64,000 nucleotides of DNA from an uncultured Fretibacterium sp. (GCA_946186205.1 CAMHMH010000001.1:682001-746000); one strand, 5' to 3'. Counted from the first letter of the stretch, positions 52,036 to 61,291 are shown. Numbers and translations: made by a program. Notes: generated by a model not told the origin, from the letters alone.

Positions 52036-54862
52036 GGAAATCCCTTCCGACTCAGAAATTTTTGACAACACGACTCACACACCAATCATAACAGGCTATG
52101 TAGATATGCTCAGTGCCGCCGGAAATGATTACGGCAAAGCAGGAAAAGAAGCCCAAGCACCAACAGCATACGAATCAAACTTCAGCGCGTTAATGTCAAA
52201 GAAGAAAGGCGTTCGGCGCGTGAAATTCCAAGACACAGACGACAATTCAGTAGACGCAGAAGCAACTGACTATTCAGCAGGCGACGTGTCAATAATATTC
52301 CCTCACTCGACATCATTCGGATCGTGGGACGAAACAACAATGATTGTCGCGGAAATAAATGCTGTGCGTAAATCCGTTCCGAAATTCTACGAGACTTACT
52401 GCACACAAGAGACCGTTACAACTTTGTCGGCAATACTGACTCAGATCGATACGGCTATAAGTGAGAGTGATACGGACTCGCTTGTGAGTCTGAAGACGAG
52501 TCTTGAGGAAGCATTGAAGAATGTCGCGTATAAATCTGACAGCAAGATAGCTCAGGTTTACGTTGCGACGGACAAAGGCGACGGGACTTCTTACGGCACA
52601 GATCCTTCAACGGGCCTCAAGAAGGCGGACGGGTATGTTCCCGCGCAGATGGTTGTTGTGAGCACTGACGGGGGAATCATGGCCGAGGATCTTTCTTGGG
52701 CCGGGCAGATTAAGGTTAGGGGAAATTCTACGGCAGGTTACGCAAAGAGACCGTATAACATGAAGTTTTCAAGCAAAGTTGATTTGTTCGGCTTCGGAGC
52801 GTCAAAGAAGTGGACTCTTCTTGCAGACTATCTTGACCCTACGTTAATGAGGAACAAGACAGCCCTTGACCTTTCCGAAATTCTCGGACTCGATTCGACA
52901 ATGGCGCATCAGCATGTAGAAGTGTGGGTTGACGGTGAATATCGCGGAATGTATCTGCTCACGGAAAAAATTGAAGCAGACACGAACAGGGTAAACATAA
53001 ACACAAAGAACGGCGATTTTATTTTGGAATTGAATACTTCACGAACAGATGAAGACAGTGTGTATGTTACATCAACAGTACAAAAAATGCGCTTTGAATT
53101 GTGCGAGCCTGAAGAGCCTACTGACACACAGAAAACAGCAATTATTGCGGCATTAGATAAATTCGAGACAGCTATAAAATCAGGAACATGGGATGAAGTT
53201 GAACAGATTATTAACGCAGAATCTTTTGTTTCATACTATATTCTGAGTGAGCTGGCAAAACAATTAGATTTTTCCGGAGCTTCAGTTTTCTTCTACTATG
53301 CTGACGGTATTTTCTACGCTGGCCCGGCATGGGATTACGATAACGGAGTCGGCAATGTTACGCATAAGGTAGCTGGATCGACAGAAGGAATTTTTGCGGG
53401 GGTGCGTCATTACTATTCATATCTGACAAAATTTACGGAGTTTCAGCTTGCTGTTTCTGAAAAAATGCGGCAGGTGTCTAATGCAATCACAAAAATTTAC
53501 GAGAATAATGGACTCATAGATAAATATGTCGCCTTTTACTCAGATGCTATTAGCAGGAATAATACGAAATGGAATGTTAGCATAGCACGTAATACATGGA
53601 TAAGGACACCAGATCCAACCTACGAAGAAAATCTCACGTTCCTAACTGACTGGTTATCAGCCCGCTATGACTGGATGACTGATTACTTCCTCAACCGCAC
53701 ATTCATCTCTTCAGACACATTCCCGGACTCAACCCTCCTCGAATACGCAAAGACACTCGACACTGACTCAGACTCCTTCCTCAGTTCAGCCGAGAAATTA
53801 TCCGTAACATCAATCGACCTCAGCGGCATGAATCTCTCCTCGCTGAATCTCGCAGGGCTTGAAATCTTTACGCAGCTTCAGAGTCTCGACCTCACTAACA
53901 ATCCATTGCTGACTCATATTAACATTCAGGGCTTCACGAGCCTCAATATACTTCACGATGACACACTGAGCCTTGCTGACGGCGTGCCATCATTCAGCAA
54001 ACATTCTCTTGTGTTAAGCGGGCAGATCGGAGTCGATTTCTACGTAACAATCCCGGAAGGCATTGACACAGAAGGAGCATACGCAGACTTCACGGTCAAC
54101 GGCAGGACAGGAACACCGGCCATGTTAAGCAACGCTGTAAAAACAGAGAGCGGCGATTACATGTTCACGTGCTACATTAACTCCGTCCAGATGGCTGACA
54201 CTATCACAGCAGCGTTCCATTACGGCAATGATGAGACAATCACGAATGAATACAGCGCGAAAGATTATCTTGACACTGTGATTAATGACGGCACTTATCC
54301 CGAAAAGCTCGTGAACCTCGTGAAGGCCATAAAAGATTTCGGGCATTACGTTCAAAAACCGCTCGCAGATAATAACAACTGGACAATCGGCACTGACCAT
54401 CAAGAAATGGACTATGCAAATGATGACATTCTTTCTGACAGCGAAGAGATTAAAGCATCACTTTCAGCCTACGAAATATCTAGGGACTTCAGCGGAACGG
54501 GAATCGAGTCGCTTATGTTTGACCTTGAGCTTGAGTCCGAGACAACAATAAACATTTACCTTTACCCGGAAAAAGATTACGCGGGCGCGGTGAATGCGTA
54601 TCTTGAAGGAAGCAGCGCAAACATGGCCGTGAAACAGCAGGACGGGAGCTACAGAATCACAATAAGCGGAATCTCTGCGCACCTTCTCGGCGAGACTCAA
54701 AAGATTAATGTTGAGGCTGAAAAGAATTTTGCCATTGAAGTTTCTGCGTTGTCGTATGCTTATGCGGTGATAAAATCATCAGAGGATGAAAATCTGAAGA
54801 AGGCCGTTACTGCCCTGTACAAATATTATGACGCAACTGTAAAATACAGGGTCGAAGACTGA
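51983..54862 (+). CDS. CotH-kinase part of LTD/CotH protein (downstream of frame break)
   Basis: These 959 codons continue the same protein in the shifted frame. The lamin-tail domain finishes by about 52330 ('SKKKGVRRVKFQDTDDNSVD'). A CotH kinase domain follows at about 52660-53700 ('GQIKVRGNSTAGYAKRPYNM', 'LLADYLDPTLMRNKTALDL', 'YRGMYLLTEKIEADTNRVN', 'GPAWDYDNGVGN'). An EF-hand/dockerin-like loop ('DTDSDSFLSSAE') with leucine-rich 'LQSLDLTNNPLLTH' comes next, then two beta-rich modules. CotH proteins are atypical kinases of secreted substrates. The 53.0-53.6 kb stretch is more A/T-rich than its surroundings. No good start of its own is seen, so expression depends on the G tract. Confidence 0.85.
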   Translation, partial: SSVIYTKGVSVILTSNHEEIPSDSEIFDNTTHTPIITGYVDMLSAAGNDYGKAGKEAQAPTAYESNFSALMSKKKGVRRVKFQDTDDNSVDAEATDYSAGDVSIIFPHSTSFGSWDETTMIVAEINAVRKSVPKFYETYCTQETVTTLSAILTQIDTAISESDTDSLVSLKTSLEEALKNVAYKSDSKIAQVYVATDKGDGTSYGTDPSTGLKKADGYVPAQMVVVSTDGGIMAEDLSWAGQIKVRGNSTAGYAKRPYNMKFSSKVDLFGFGASKKWTLLADYLDPTLMRNKTALDLSEILGLDSTMAHQHVEVWVDGEYRGMYLLTEKIEADTNRVNINTKNGDFILELNTSRTDEDSVYVTSTVQKMRFELCEPEEPTDTQKTAIIAALDKFETAIKSGTWDEVEQIINAESFVSYYILSELAKQLDFSGASVFFYYADGIFYAGPAWDYDNGVGNVTHKVAGSTEGIFAGVRHYYSYLTKFTEFQLAVSEKMRQVSNAITKIYENNGLIDKYVAFYSDAISRNNTKWNVSIARNTWIRTPDPTYEENLTFLTDWLSARYDWMTDYFLNRTFISSDTFPDSTLLEYAKTLDTDSDSFLSSAEKLSVTSIDLSGMNLSSLNLAGLEIFTQLQSLDLTNNPLLTHINIQGFTSLNILHDDTLSLADGVPSFSKHSLVLSGQIGVDFYVTIPEGIDTEGAYADFTVNGRTGTPAMLSNAVKTESGDYMFTCYINSVQMADTITAAFHYGNDETITNEYSAKDYLDTVINDGTYPEKLVNLVKAIKDFGHYVQKPLADNNNWTIGTDHQEMDYANDDILSDSEEIKASLSAYEISRDFSGTGIESLMFDLELESETTINIYLYPEKDYAGAVNAYLEGSSANMAVKQQDGSYRITISGISAHLLGETQKINVEAEKNFAIEVSALSYAYAVIKSSEDENLKKAVTALYKYYDATVKYRVED

Positions 54863-54886
54863 GACATTAAGGAGGGAATCGAACGA

Positions 54887-55027
54887 ATGAAACCTGAAGA
54901 AAGAAAGAAATCCTACGAGGCTCCGGAAGCTGAAGTGATTCGTTTTGAGGAAGAAGACGTAATTATGACCAGCACTCAGACCAAGATGCCTCCTGTGAAC
55001 GGCAGCTCAATGTTCAACTTGTTCTAG
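54887..55027 (+). CDS. 46-residue peptide downstream of the CotH-kinase gene
   Basis: An ATG with AAGGAGG eleven bases upstream opens a 46-codon frame ending TAG at 55025. The peptide has a charged leader ('KPEERKKSYEAPEAEVIRFE') and an Asp-Val-Ile-Met-Thr-Ser junction. The short tail is rich in Thr, Gln, Pro and Ser and ends Phe-Asn-Leu-Phe. The 'YEAPE.EVI.FE.EDVI.TS' layout recurs in small gut-bacterial peptides and resembles leader-core precursors. It is 24 nt from the CotH stop and likely shares its transcript. The function is unknown; a kinase substrate or modified-peptide precursor is possible. Confidence 0.7.
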   Translation: MKPEERKKSYEAPEAEVIRFEEEDVIMTSTQTKMPPVNGSSMFNLF

Positions 55028-55064
55028 TTTTTCGGCGGAGTGAATGCGTTTGCGTTTGCTCCGC

Positions 55065-56522
55065 TTAAATCTTCCTGCCCAGATATTTTTTCACCGCGTC
55101 AATCAATTCATCAATCCTGCTTCCGTCAGAAGTTTTCTCCCACCTGTATTCACTCTGCGGCCTCACATAATCACGCGCTATGCTCCCGTCCGTGTAAAGA
55201 TTAACCGTCCTCAAATGAAGGTATGTATTGTCGTCAAAATCAACAGCGTAAAGCAATATGCACGGCCCGAAATTTTTCCCGCGCCTCGCCTTGAAGTTAG
55301 GATCTCTCTTCATCTGCCTGTTAGTTTTCTCCGTCGGAAACCAAACGCTTATGAATGCCGCCTGCGAGTTAGCACGGTCGTATTCTATATAGTCCGAGGC
55401 TATGTACATCTCGTAGCTGTCATCTTTGCGCACAAATATCATTCCGCCTGAGTCTTCACGCACAGAGTCTTCACGATAGCCCGGCAAATTTCTCGGTGCT
55501 TTGTTTCTTGCTGACTGAAAGAATTTCGACAATATTCCCGGAGCAATCGCAAAGTTCAGGTTTTGTCCGTCAGTCCGTAACTTTGTGGGCATTCCGACAA
55601 CCTCGCCCCGGAGATTCACTAACGCACCTCCGCTTGAACCCGGCGAAATTGGCGCGGTGAATTGCACCCAAGTGTTATTCTCACGGAACGCCGAAACGAT
55701 TCCATTCGACACAGTTCCGCTTAAGCCTTTGGGATTCCCTATCGCTATTACTGCCTCGCCCTGACGCGGAAGACTCTTGCTTATCGCTAGGAATTTCACG
55801 GGGTAAGGAGTCTTCACGCTCAATAGTGCCATGTCCCTTTGCGAGTCATAATCCTTGAGGCTTGCTGACATGCTTTTTCCGTCATGAGCTGTTACGCTGA
55901 TATAGTCCGCGTTCCGTATGACGTGCCAGTTCGTGAGGATGTCCCCGGCCGAGCTCACAAAGAAGCCGCTTCCTGTTCCTGTGTCGGTCTTAATCATAAC
56001 GATTGAGGGCATGACTTTTTCGACAAGGTCAGCGTAATCGGGGGCGATGTTCTGCACTGCGGGAATGTCCGTCTTCATTCGGAGCTGCTCAATCTCATCA
56101 AGAAGGCGCGAATAATCACGGTCATTTTTCGAGTCATCCTGCGACGTGTAAAGGAAGTATGCGAGAAGCAGAGCTGTTATTGTTGTCATGACAAGCGCGA
56201 GTTTCAAGATGATATTGTGATGTTTCTTGCTGACGGGGTGAGAGTCTTCCGGCGAAATTTCCTTAGAGTCTTCAGCTTCTTCATGGCCGTACAGATCGTA
56301 ATATGCCTCAGTGAGATATTCATATGCCTGCTCAATGTTGAAGCGCATCCGCCGTGCCTCGTCATATTCTGCTGTGCCCGGCGCGAATCGTATTGGGTCA
56401 TAGATTGCTATTCGTGCCTCGTAGTTTCGCTGTATACGGTTAATGTCTAAGTCTTCATCTTCCGGCGAAATTCCCAAGTATAAGCATGCCTCGTCAGGTG
56501 TCATAATGTTATCTGCTCTCAC
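55065..56522 (-). CDS. Membrane-anchored trypsin-like (HtrA-type) serine protease without PDZ
   Basis: This 485-residue protein has residues 1-95 cytoplasmic and J-domain-like in layout ('ACLYLGISPEDEDLDINRIQ', 'NIEQAYEYLTEAYYDLYG'), although without a clear HPD. One membrane helix spans about 106-125. The protease core has His in 'LTNWHVIRNAD', Asp in 'QRDMALLSV' and Ser in 'ISPGSSGGALVNL'. A C-terminal 110-residue beta-rich domain replaces the usual PDZ. It should cut envelope proteins. GTG 56522 sits seven bases after GGAGG; ATG 56504 is an alternative. The gene overlaps the ankyrin gene by 14 nt. Confidence 0.88.
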   Translation of the reverse strand: MRADNIMTPDEACLYLGISPEDEDLDINRIQRNYEARIAIYDPIRFAPGTAEYDEARRMRFNIEQAYEYLTEAYYDLYGHEEAEDSKEISPEDSHPVSKKHHNIILKLALVMTTITALLLAYFLYTSQDDSKNDRDYSRLLDEIEQLRMKTDIPAVQNIAPDYADLVEKVMPSIVMIKTDTGTGSGFFVSSAGDILTNWHVIRNADYISVTAHDGKSMSASLKDYDSQRDMALLSVKTPYPVKFLAISKSLPRQGEAVIAIGNPKGLSGTVSNGIVSAFRENNTWVQFTAPISPGSSGGALVNLRGEVVGMPTKLRTDGQNLNFAIAPGILSKFFQSARNKAPRNLPGYREDSVREDSGGMIFVRKDDSYEMYIASDYIEYDRANSQAAFISVWFPTEKTNRQMKRDPNFKARRGKNFGPCILLYAVDFDDNTYLHLRTVNLYTDGSIARDYVRPQSEYRWEKTSDGSRIDELIDAVKKYLGRKI

Positions 56523-57231
56523 GTATAATCCTCCGCAAAATTCTGCTTCCCATTAATGCGCGGTTCTCTCGTGCGTAACTCACTGCGCTTTTTGCACTTG
56601 CTCCCCATTCTAACAGCTTCTCGATTAGCTTCTGACTCGGTTTTGACGCGCTCACTGCCTTGATGAGCACTTCATCTTTGTGCTTTATGCTGTCTCCTGC
56701 TGCTTCTATGATGATGTTTGCGGTTTTGACGTGCCTAGTGATAACTGCGGTCATCAATGCGGTGTTGCCTTCTGAGTCCCGTGCGTTGAGGTCAGCTCCT
56801 GTGCGAATCAGTTCACGGACTGCGGGAATGTTTCCATCCTTTGCGGCTGATATTAACGCTCTGTTTTTGCCGGTGCCGTCATCGTCCCTGCATACCCGGA
56901 GGAGTGCCAGCGCGTTTGATGTGCGTCCTGCTGAAAGTGCTGCTTCAAGAGGAGTGAGTCCCGCGCTGTTAGGTTTGTCGGGGTCAGCTCCGTACTCGTA
57001 AAGCAGTTCTATTATTGATGAGCTTGGATTGTTTGCGGCGGCTTCAAGAAGTGGAGTCGTTGTTGAGCTGTTATTTTTTCGCAGGAGAAATGATTTCAGG
57101 GCGGCCATGATGCTTTGATGATTGAGATTCACAACTGCATTGACGAAAGCACCTTCAATAACTGCTGACTTAATCTCATCATAGAGCCCGTTACGGCATA
57201 AAAGGCAGAAGTCAGAATCAGAGAGCGGCAT
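56509..57231 (-). CDS. Ankyrin-repeat protein
   Basis: This 240-residue protein contains about five ankyrin repeats: 'TTPLLEAAANNPSSSIIELL', 'GLTPLEAALSAGRTSNALAL', 'NRALISAAKDGNIPAVRELI', 'GNTALMTAVITRHVKTANII' and a final degenerate one. Ankyrin units bind proteins. It is coupled to the membrane protease gene, so it may regulate or recruit substrates to that protease; this rests on position only. ATG 57231 is used because GAGGTGA precedes it. A minus-strand TATAAT lies at 57267-57262. Confidence 0.85.
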   Translation of the reverse strand: MPLSDSDFCLLCRNGLYDEIKSAVIEGAFVNAVVNLNHQSIMAALKSFLLRKNNSSTTTPLLEAAANNPSSSIIELLYEYGADPDKPNSAGLTPLEAALSAGRTSNALALLRVCRDDDGTGKNRALISAAKDGNIPAVRELIRTGADLNARDSEGNTALMTAVITRHVKTANIIIEAAGDSIKHKDEVLIKAVSASKPSQKLIEKLLEWGASAKSAVSYARENRALMGSRILRRIIRESR

Positions 57232-57290
57232 AAAAATTTTCACCTCGCATGTAATGAGGGCATTATAACGCATAAAACCCGCGTGTGTGG

Positions 57291-57299
57291 TGTTATAAT
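57291..57299 (+). promoter_or_regulatory. Extended -10 promoter of pckA
   Basis: TGTTATAAT (TATAAT at 57294-57299) lies 50 bp upstream of the ATG at 57349. A minus-strand TATAAT for the ankyrin gene sits 27 bp away, so the two genes have back-to-back promoters. Confidence 0.55.
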
Positions 57300-57348
57300 T
57301 ACGCCTATCACACTAACAATTGAATAAAGAAAGGGGCAAAAATTTTTC

Positions 57349-59025
57349 ATGTCAACAATCGGATTTTATGATCCCGAAAATTTCAAGAAAGTTTATCACG
57401 CACAGCCCAGAACAACTATTGAGACTCTGTTTTACGGCAACAATGTTCATCACGTTTCAGACCTTCACGAAGCATACAACCTCGCAAAGAATTCACCCGG
57501 CACAATCGAATTAACAGGAATGCCCGTATTCATGCCTGAAGCTCAGGGACTCCCCCAGGACGCAAACGTGTTACTGTTCAACGACGGCGGAATCTTCGGA
57601 CGCACCGCAGCAGCTCGCAGAATCGTCGGCTATCCTGATGTTGATGTCGCGAAATACTGCAAGATTATCCGCGAGGCAGTCTTCAACATGCGCTACAGGA
57701 AGTTATACCAGGCTGACGCATATGTCGGACTCGATGAAGACTTCATGACGATGGCACATATTGTGCTCCCTGAAGGCTACGAGAATAACTTGTACAACTG
57801 GATGATTAACTTCCAGTACGCGAACGAGGCATACAAGCCGCGCTACGAGGCATCACGCAGAATTTCAGACCATGACGGAGATATATTCTTTGTGGCTGAC
57901 CCTGACTGGCCGCACGGAGACCCGGAGCTTCAGAAACAGTTCCCGCTCGGAATAGCTTTCTTCTCACCTGAAGAGAACTGCGCAATCGTATTAGGCCTGA
58001 GATATTTCGGCGAACTCAAGAAGGGTACATTGACTCTTGCGTGGGGAATCGCGGCTCGTAACGGTTACGCTTCATGCCACGGCGGACTCAAACGCTACAC
58101 ACTCAAGGACGGAAGCGGCAAAAAGTTTGTTGTTGCGGCGTTCGGACTCTCAGGTTCAGGCAAGTCGACAATTACACACGCAAAGCATGACGGGAAATAT
58201 GATGTTATGGTCTTGCATGATGATGCATTCGTCGTGAACGTGAAGGACAAATACGCGATCGCGCTTGAGCCGACATATTTCGACAAGGTAGCGGATTACC
58301 CGATAGGCTGCCCGGACAACAAGTTTGTGCTGACGCTTCAGAATTGCGGGTGCGTAAGGACTGCTGACGGAAAACTCATCGCAGTAACAGAAGACATACG
58401 CAACGGAAACGGCCGCGCAATCAAATCACGCTTATGGTCGCCGAACAGAGTCGACAGAATCGACGAGCCTTTGAACGCTATCTTCTGGCTTATGAGAGAC
58501 CCGACATTACCGCCCGTGCTGAAACTTGAAGGGCCTTCACTCGCTTCAGTATTAGGTGCGACACTTGCGACAAAGAGAACGAGCGCGGAGAACTTAGCAC
58601 CCGGCGTTGACCCTGACGCGCTTGTCTGCGAGCCTTACGCGAACCCGTTCAGGACGTATCCTCTTGGTATGGACTACGAGAGATTCAAGCAGCTTATTTC
58701 GGACGGAGTGGACTGCTACATTCTCAACACTGGCAACTTCATGGGCAAGCCTGTGGGCAAAGAGAACACATTGATGATCATCGAGAGAATCGTTGAGGGC
58801 AAAGCTCAGTGGGTGCCTTTCGGGAATCTCACGGGCATAAAGACAATGGAGATCCCCGGATTCGTTGCTGACCTCAAGAACGAGGAGTACAGGACTCAGC
58901 TCAAGAAGAGATTTGAGGACAGACTCCGCTTCATCAAGAGCAGAGATACAGAGCGCGGCGGAATCGACAAACTTCCTGCTGACGCTCACGAGGCTGTAGA
59001 GAAACTCATTGCTGAAATCGGCTAA
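57349..59025 (+). CDS. pckA: Phosphoenolpyruvate carboxykinase (ATP-type)
   Basis: This 558-residue enzyme interconverts oxaloacetate and PEP with nucleotide hydrolysis. The kinase-1a P-loop is Gly266-Leu-Ser-Gly-Ser-Gly-Lys-Ser-Thr274. 'VLHDDAFVV' holds the metal-binding Asp pair, and 'KSRLWSPNRVDRID' and 'YILNTGNFMG' are conserved downstream. It is somewhat divergent from E. coli PckA. In amino-acid-fermenting Synergistota it would feed PEP from oxaloacetate or run in the carboxylating direction. AAAGGGG lies before the ATG, though at a longish distance. Confidence 0.93.
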   Translation: MSTIGFYDPENFKKVYHAQPRTTIETLFYGNNVHHVSDLHEAYNLAKNSPGTIELTGMPVFMPEAQGLPQDANVLLFNDGGIFGRTAAARRIVGYPDVDVAKYCKIIREAVFNMRYRKLYQADAYVGLDEDFMTMAHIVLPEGYENNLYNWMINFQYANEAYKPRYEASRRISDHDGDIFFVADPDWPHGDPELQKQFPLGIAFFSPEENCAIVLGLRYFGELKKGTLTLAWGIAARNGYASCHGGLKRYTLKDGSGKKFVVAAFGLSGSGKSTITHAKHDGKYDVMVLHDDAFVVNVKDKYAIALEPTYFDKVADYPIGCPDNKFVLTLQNCGCVRTADGKLIAVTEDIRNGNGRAIKSRLWSPNRVDRIDEPLNAIFWLMRDPTLPPVLKLEGPSLASVLGATLATKRTSAENLAPGVDPDALVCEPYANPFRTYPLGMDYERFKQLISDGVDCYILNTGNFMGKPVGKENTLMIIERIVEGKAQWVPFGNLTGIKTMEIPGFVADLKNEEYRTQLKKRFEDRLRFIKSRDTERGGIDKLPADAHEAVEKLIAEIG

Positions 59026-59081
59026 ACGTTAATGACAAAAACGGGCGGCACTCTCAAGACTGCGGGAGGCCGTCTATTTCT

Positions 59082-60173
59082 TTATGTCATCTTGATGCCC
59101 TGCTGGCTGTGAAGTTTTCTGAGAAGTTTATACTCATAGCGGTCAATCTTAACGCTTCTTTCGTGATGGGGTTGCTTTGAATGACACCACTTGCAGAGAA
59201 CCCGCATATTTTCCGGTCTTACATCAGGGTGTGAGCCGTTCACGTGATGAACAACAGCAATCTCTTCATGTCCTCTCATGTCAAGCCCGCATTCCTCGCA
59301 GCGGTAATTCTGCGCGATTCTGTACATCGTAGAAATTTCGTCCCAGTTACCCGGGTATTCATTGCTGACACTTGCGCCGAACCAAACCGTATTATTCTCC
59401 ATGAGTCTGTACAGCTCTGTGAGTTCCGGCAGACTCGTCTCAAGACTCCTGCAATGACTCGCAAACTCTCTGAGGCTGAATGAGTCTCGTATCTCTTTCT
59501 TCACGCTGTCTTCTGCGCTGCTGTAACCTCGCCAGCCCCGTCCGCTGTCCCATTCGGCCAAACATTTCACACATGGCCGGAGAGTCTGCAATATTAACTT
59601 GGGCTTTTCTTTGTCTTTGCGCTTTTCTTTGTCTAATATCTCAAACTTTCCTGTGATCCTGTCGGTGAATCGATACGTACGAAGCCATCCGATACTCTCC
59701 TCATAACAGACCACGCTGCACCTCATGAAGTGAAATACATTATGCTGAAGTTTCACTGGCCTGTAGAGGAATAAGCAGCACGGCGAAAATTCGTCATTGT
59801 CAAGTACCGGCGGCAGGTCTATTCCGTCCCACATTTGAGAGTCATACCTAAGCTGAAGAAAGAATTTGTTGAAGTCGAATGTCTCTGCGGATAACTTGTT
59901 GCCGGGAAATTTTTTGTTCCACATGTTTATACAATGTCCGCATACATCAAGCCCCGGATTTTTTGAAGTCCTGCGAAAATCTTTAATGCTTCCGTCATTC
60001 TGCGCTCTCTTTATCGCCTGGCACGGCATGAAGTGAAAGGTTTCCCCGTCAGGCTTATATATTACGAAACGGAAGGGCTTCACGTCATAATCGCAATGGC
60101 ATTCGGGAGCGTTGATTTCTTTCCTGTGTGTGATTAAGCCAGCAAAAATTTCTTCAGGGTTAAGCGGCATCAT
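59082..60173 (-). CDS. HNH-endonuclease-like protein, coupled to membrane coiled-coil gene
   Basis: This 363-residue protein has Cys-rich segments in the first two thirds ('PECHCDYDVKPF', 'GLDVCGHCINMWNKK', 'LRPCVKCLAEWDSG') that may bind zinc twice. A C-terminal HNH module follows: 'CEECGLDMRGHE', 'VVHHVNGSHPDVRPENMRVL' and 'CKWCHSKQPHH'. The Cys pairs and the His-Asn-His pattern are complete. GGAGG lies six bases before ATG 60173, and the start overlaps the upstream coiled-coil gene by 14 nt. It may cut or bind nucleic acid; the target is unknown. The mosaic of zinc sites suggests a multi-part recognition region. Confidence 0.8.
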   Translation of the reverse strand: MMPLNPEEIFAGLITHRKEINAPECHCDYDVKPFRFVIYKPDGETFHFMPCQAIKRAQNDGSIKDFRRTSKNPGLDVCGHCINMWNKKFPGNKLSAETFDFNKFFLQLRYDSQMWDGIDLPPVLDNDEFSPCCLFLYRPVKLQHNVFHFMRCSVVCYEESIGWLRTYRFTDRITGKFEILDKEKRKDKEKPKLILQTLRPCVKCLAEWDSGRGWRGYSSAEDSVKKEIRDSFSLREFASHCRSLETSLPELTELYRLMENNTVWFGASVSNEYPGNWDEISTMYRIAQNYRCEECGLDMRGHEEIAVVHHVNGSHPDVRPENMRVLCKWCHSKQPHHERSVKIDRYEYKLLRKLHSQQGIKMT

Positions 60174-61206
60174 TCGAGTCCTCCTTTTCTTTGTCTGTAA
60201 CTTCCGGGGATGTCTCCGGCTTTTTCTCTGCGGCTTGCTTAGGATTATTTTTCGGCCTGCCTCTTTTGGACTTTGTTTCGGGCGTGTTTTCGGCCGGGAG
60301 AATATCAGCGTTATTCGCCGGGAATGACCCTTCCGCGCCCGCTGTCCTGAGCTTGTCAATGATTGCTGCTAAGTTGTCCGCCATCACCTGAAGTATTATC
60401 TTTATATTTTCTCCGTAAGCGTCCTTAATCTGATCCATTGAGTTATTGATTATGTTCCTTATGCCTGAATGAATCTGGCCTAACTCACTCTGAAGATTAT
60501 TCGCGCTCTCAGCTATTACGCCCTGGAAAGTTCCGGCCATGTCAGCGAGGCAGCTGGCTTGTTGATTTGATGACTCCGCCATTCTCTTGCATGACGTGTC
60601 AACAGCCTCGATTAACTGGCTGATTTCGTCCTCAAGATTCCTGATTGTGTTTCTCTGGAATGAGTCAGCGTTTTGCGACAAAGTTTCAAGCAGCTTGTTC
60701 ATCTCATCGCGCATGGCCGGCACAACGTTATTCAGCTCCTTCACAATGCTGCCTGCTCCGGCTTCTGACTTGTTATTGGCATCCGTAATTATGGCCGATA
60801 TAGCGTCAAGCCTTTGTGTGATTTCTCTGCGGAGAGTCGCATTCTCATTGCGTAAGGACTCAGCGTTCCCGGTCAAAGTTCCGGCAAGCCTGCTTATCTC
60901 ATCTGTGATACGGCTTATGCCCTGCCCCGATTTGTCGTCAGCGTCAGAAATTATTGATGACAGATCGTCAAGCCTCCGTGAAATTTCAGCGCGCAGAGTC
61001 CTGTTCTCATTCTCAAGTGCATTCATTCTGCCTGTCATTGTGCTGTGAAGGTCTTTCACCCGGTCGCCGATGTAATCACCCGAAACAATAAGAGCCTCTT
61101 CTATGTTGTCGCTGAGAAATTTTTTCATCCCGCTGTAAATCATCCACATCATAACGAGAAATATCACCATGAATACAATCACTATACCTGCAAAAATAAT
61201 TTCCAT
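60160..61206 (-). CDS. Membrane-anchored coiled-coil protein with C-terminal AT-hook-like tail
   Basis: This 348-residue protein has an N-terminal membrane helix at residues 4-24. A long coiled coil spans about 30-300. It contains an internal duplication, residues 64-117 and 118-171, which begin 'LENENRTLRAEISRRLD' and 'LRNENATLRREITQRLD'. The tail is charged and carries Lys-Arg-Gly-Arg-Pro-Lys (314-319), as in AT-hook DNA-binding motifs. The layout, a membrane anchor, a rod and a DNA-binding tip, recalls RmuC or defence scaffolds but does not match a known family. It is translationally coupled to the HNH gene. Confidence 0.75.
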   Translation of the reverse strand: MEIIFAGIVIVFMVIFLVMMWMIYSGMKKFLSDNIEEALIVSGDYIGDRVKDLHSTMTGRMNALENENRTLRAEISRRLDDLSSIISDADDKSGQGISRITDEISRLAGTLTGNAESLRNENATLRREITQRLDAISAIITDANNKSEAGAGSIVKELNNVVPAMRDEMNKLLETLSQNADSFQRNTIRNLEDEISQLIEAVDTSCKRMAESSNQQASCLADMAGTFQGVIAESANNLQSELGQIHSGIRNIINNSMDQIKDAYGENIKIILQVMADNLAAIIDKLRTAGAEGSFPANNADILPAENTPETKSKRGRPKNNPKQAAEKKPETSPEVTDKEKEDSNDAA

Positions 61207-61291
61207 TCTTAACCGGCCTTCCTGAAGTTTTCACAAAAAATTTTCAGGGACATGCCATCACTGCGACATATCCCCGTAATCTGTCAGCTTT

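Noticed and set aside
55035-55064. Terminator after the 46-residue peptide
   Set aside because: GCGGAG and CTCCGC form a short stem, but it has a long loop and no T run on either strand.
59030-59078. Terminator between pckA and the HNH gene
   Set aside because: G/C-rich inverted segments exist near a T run on the minus strand, but the arms do not pair well enough to claim it.
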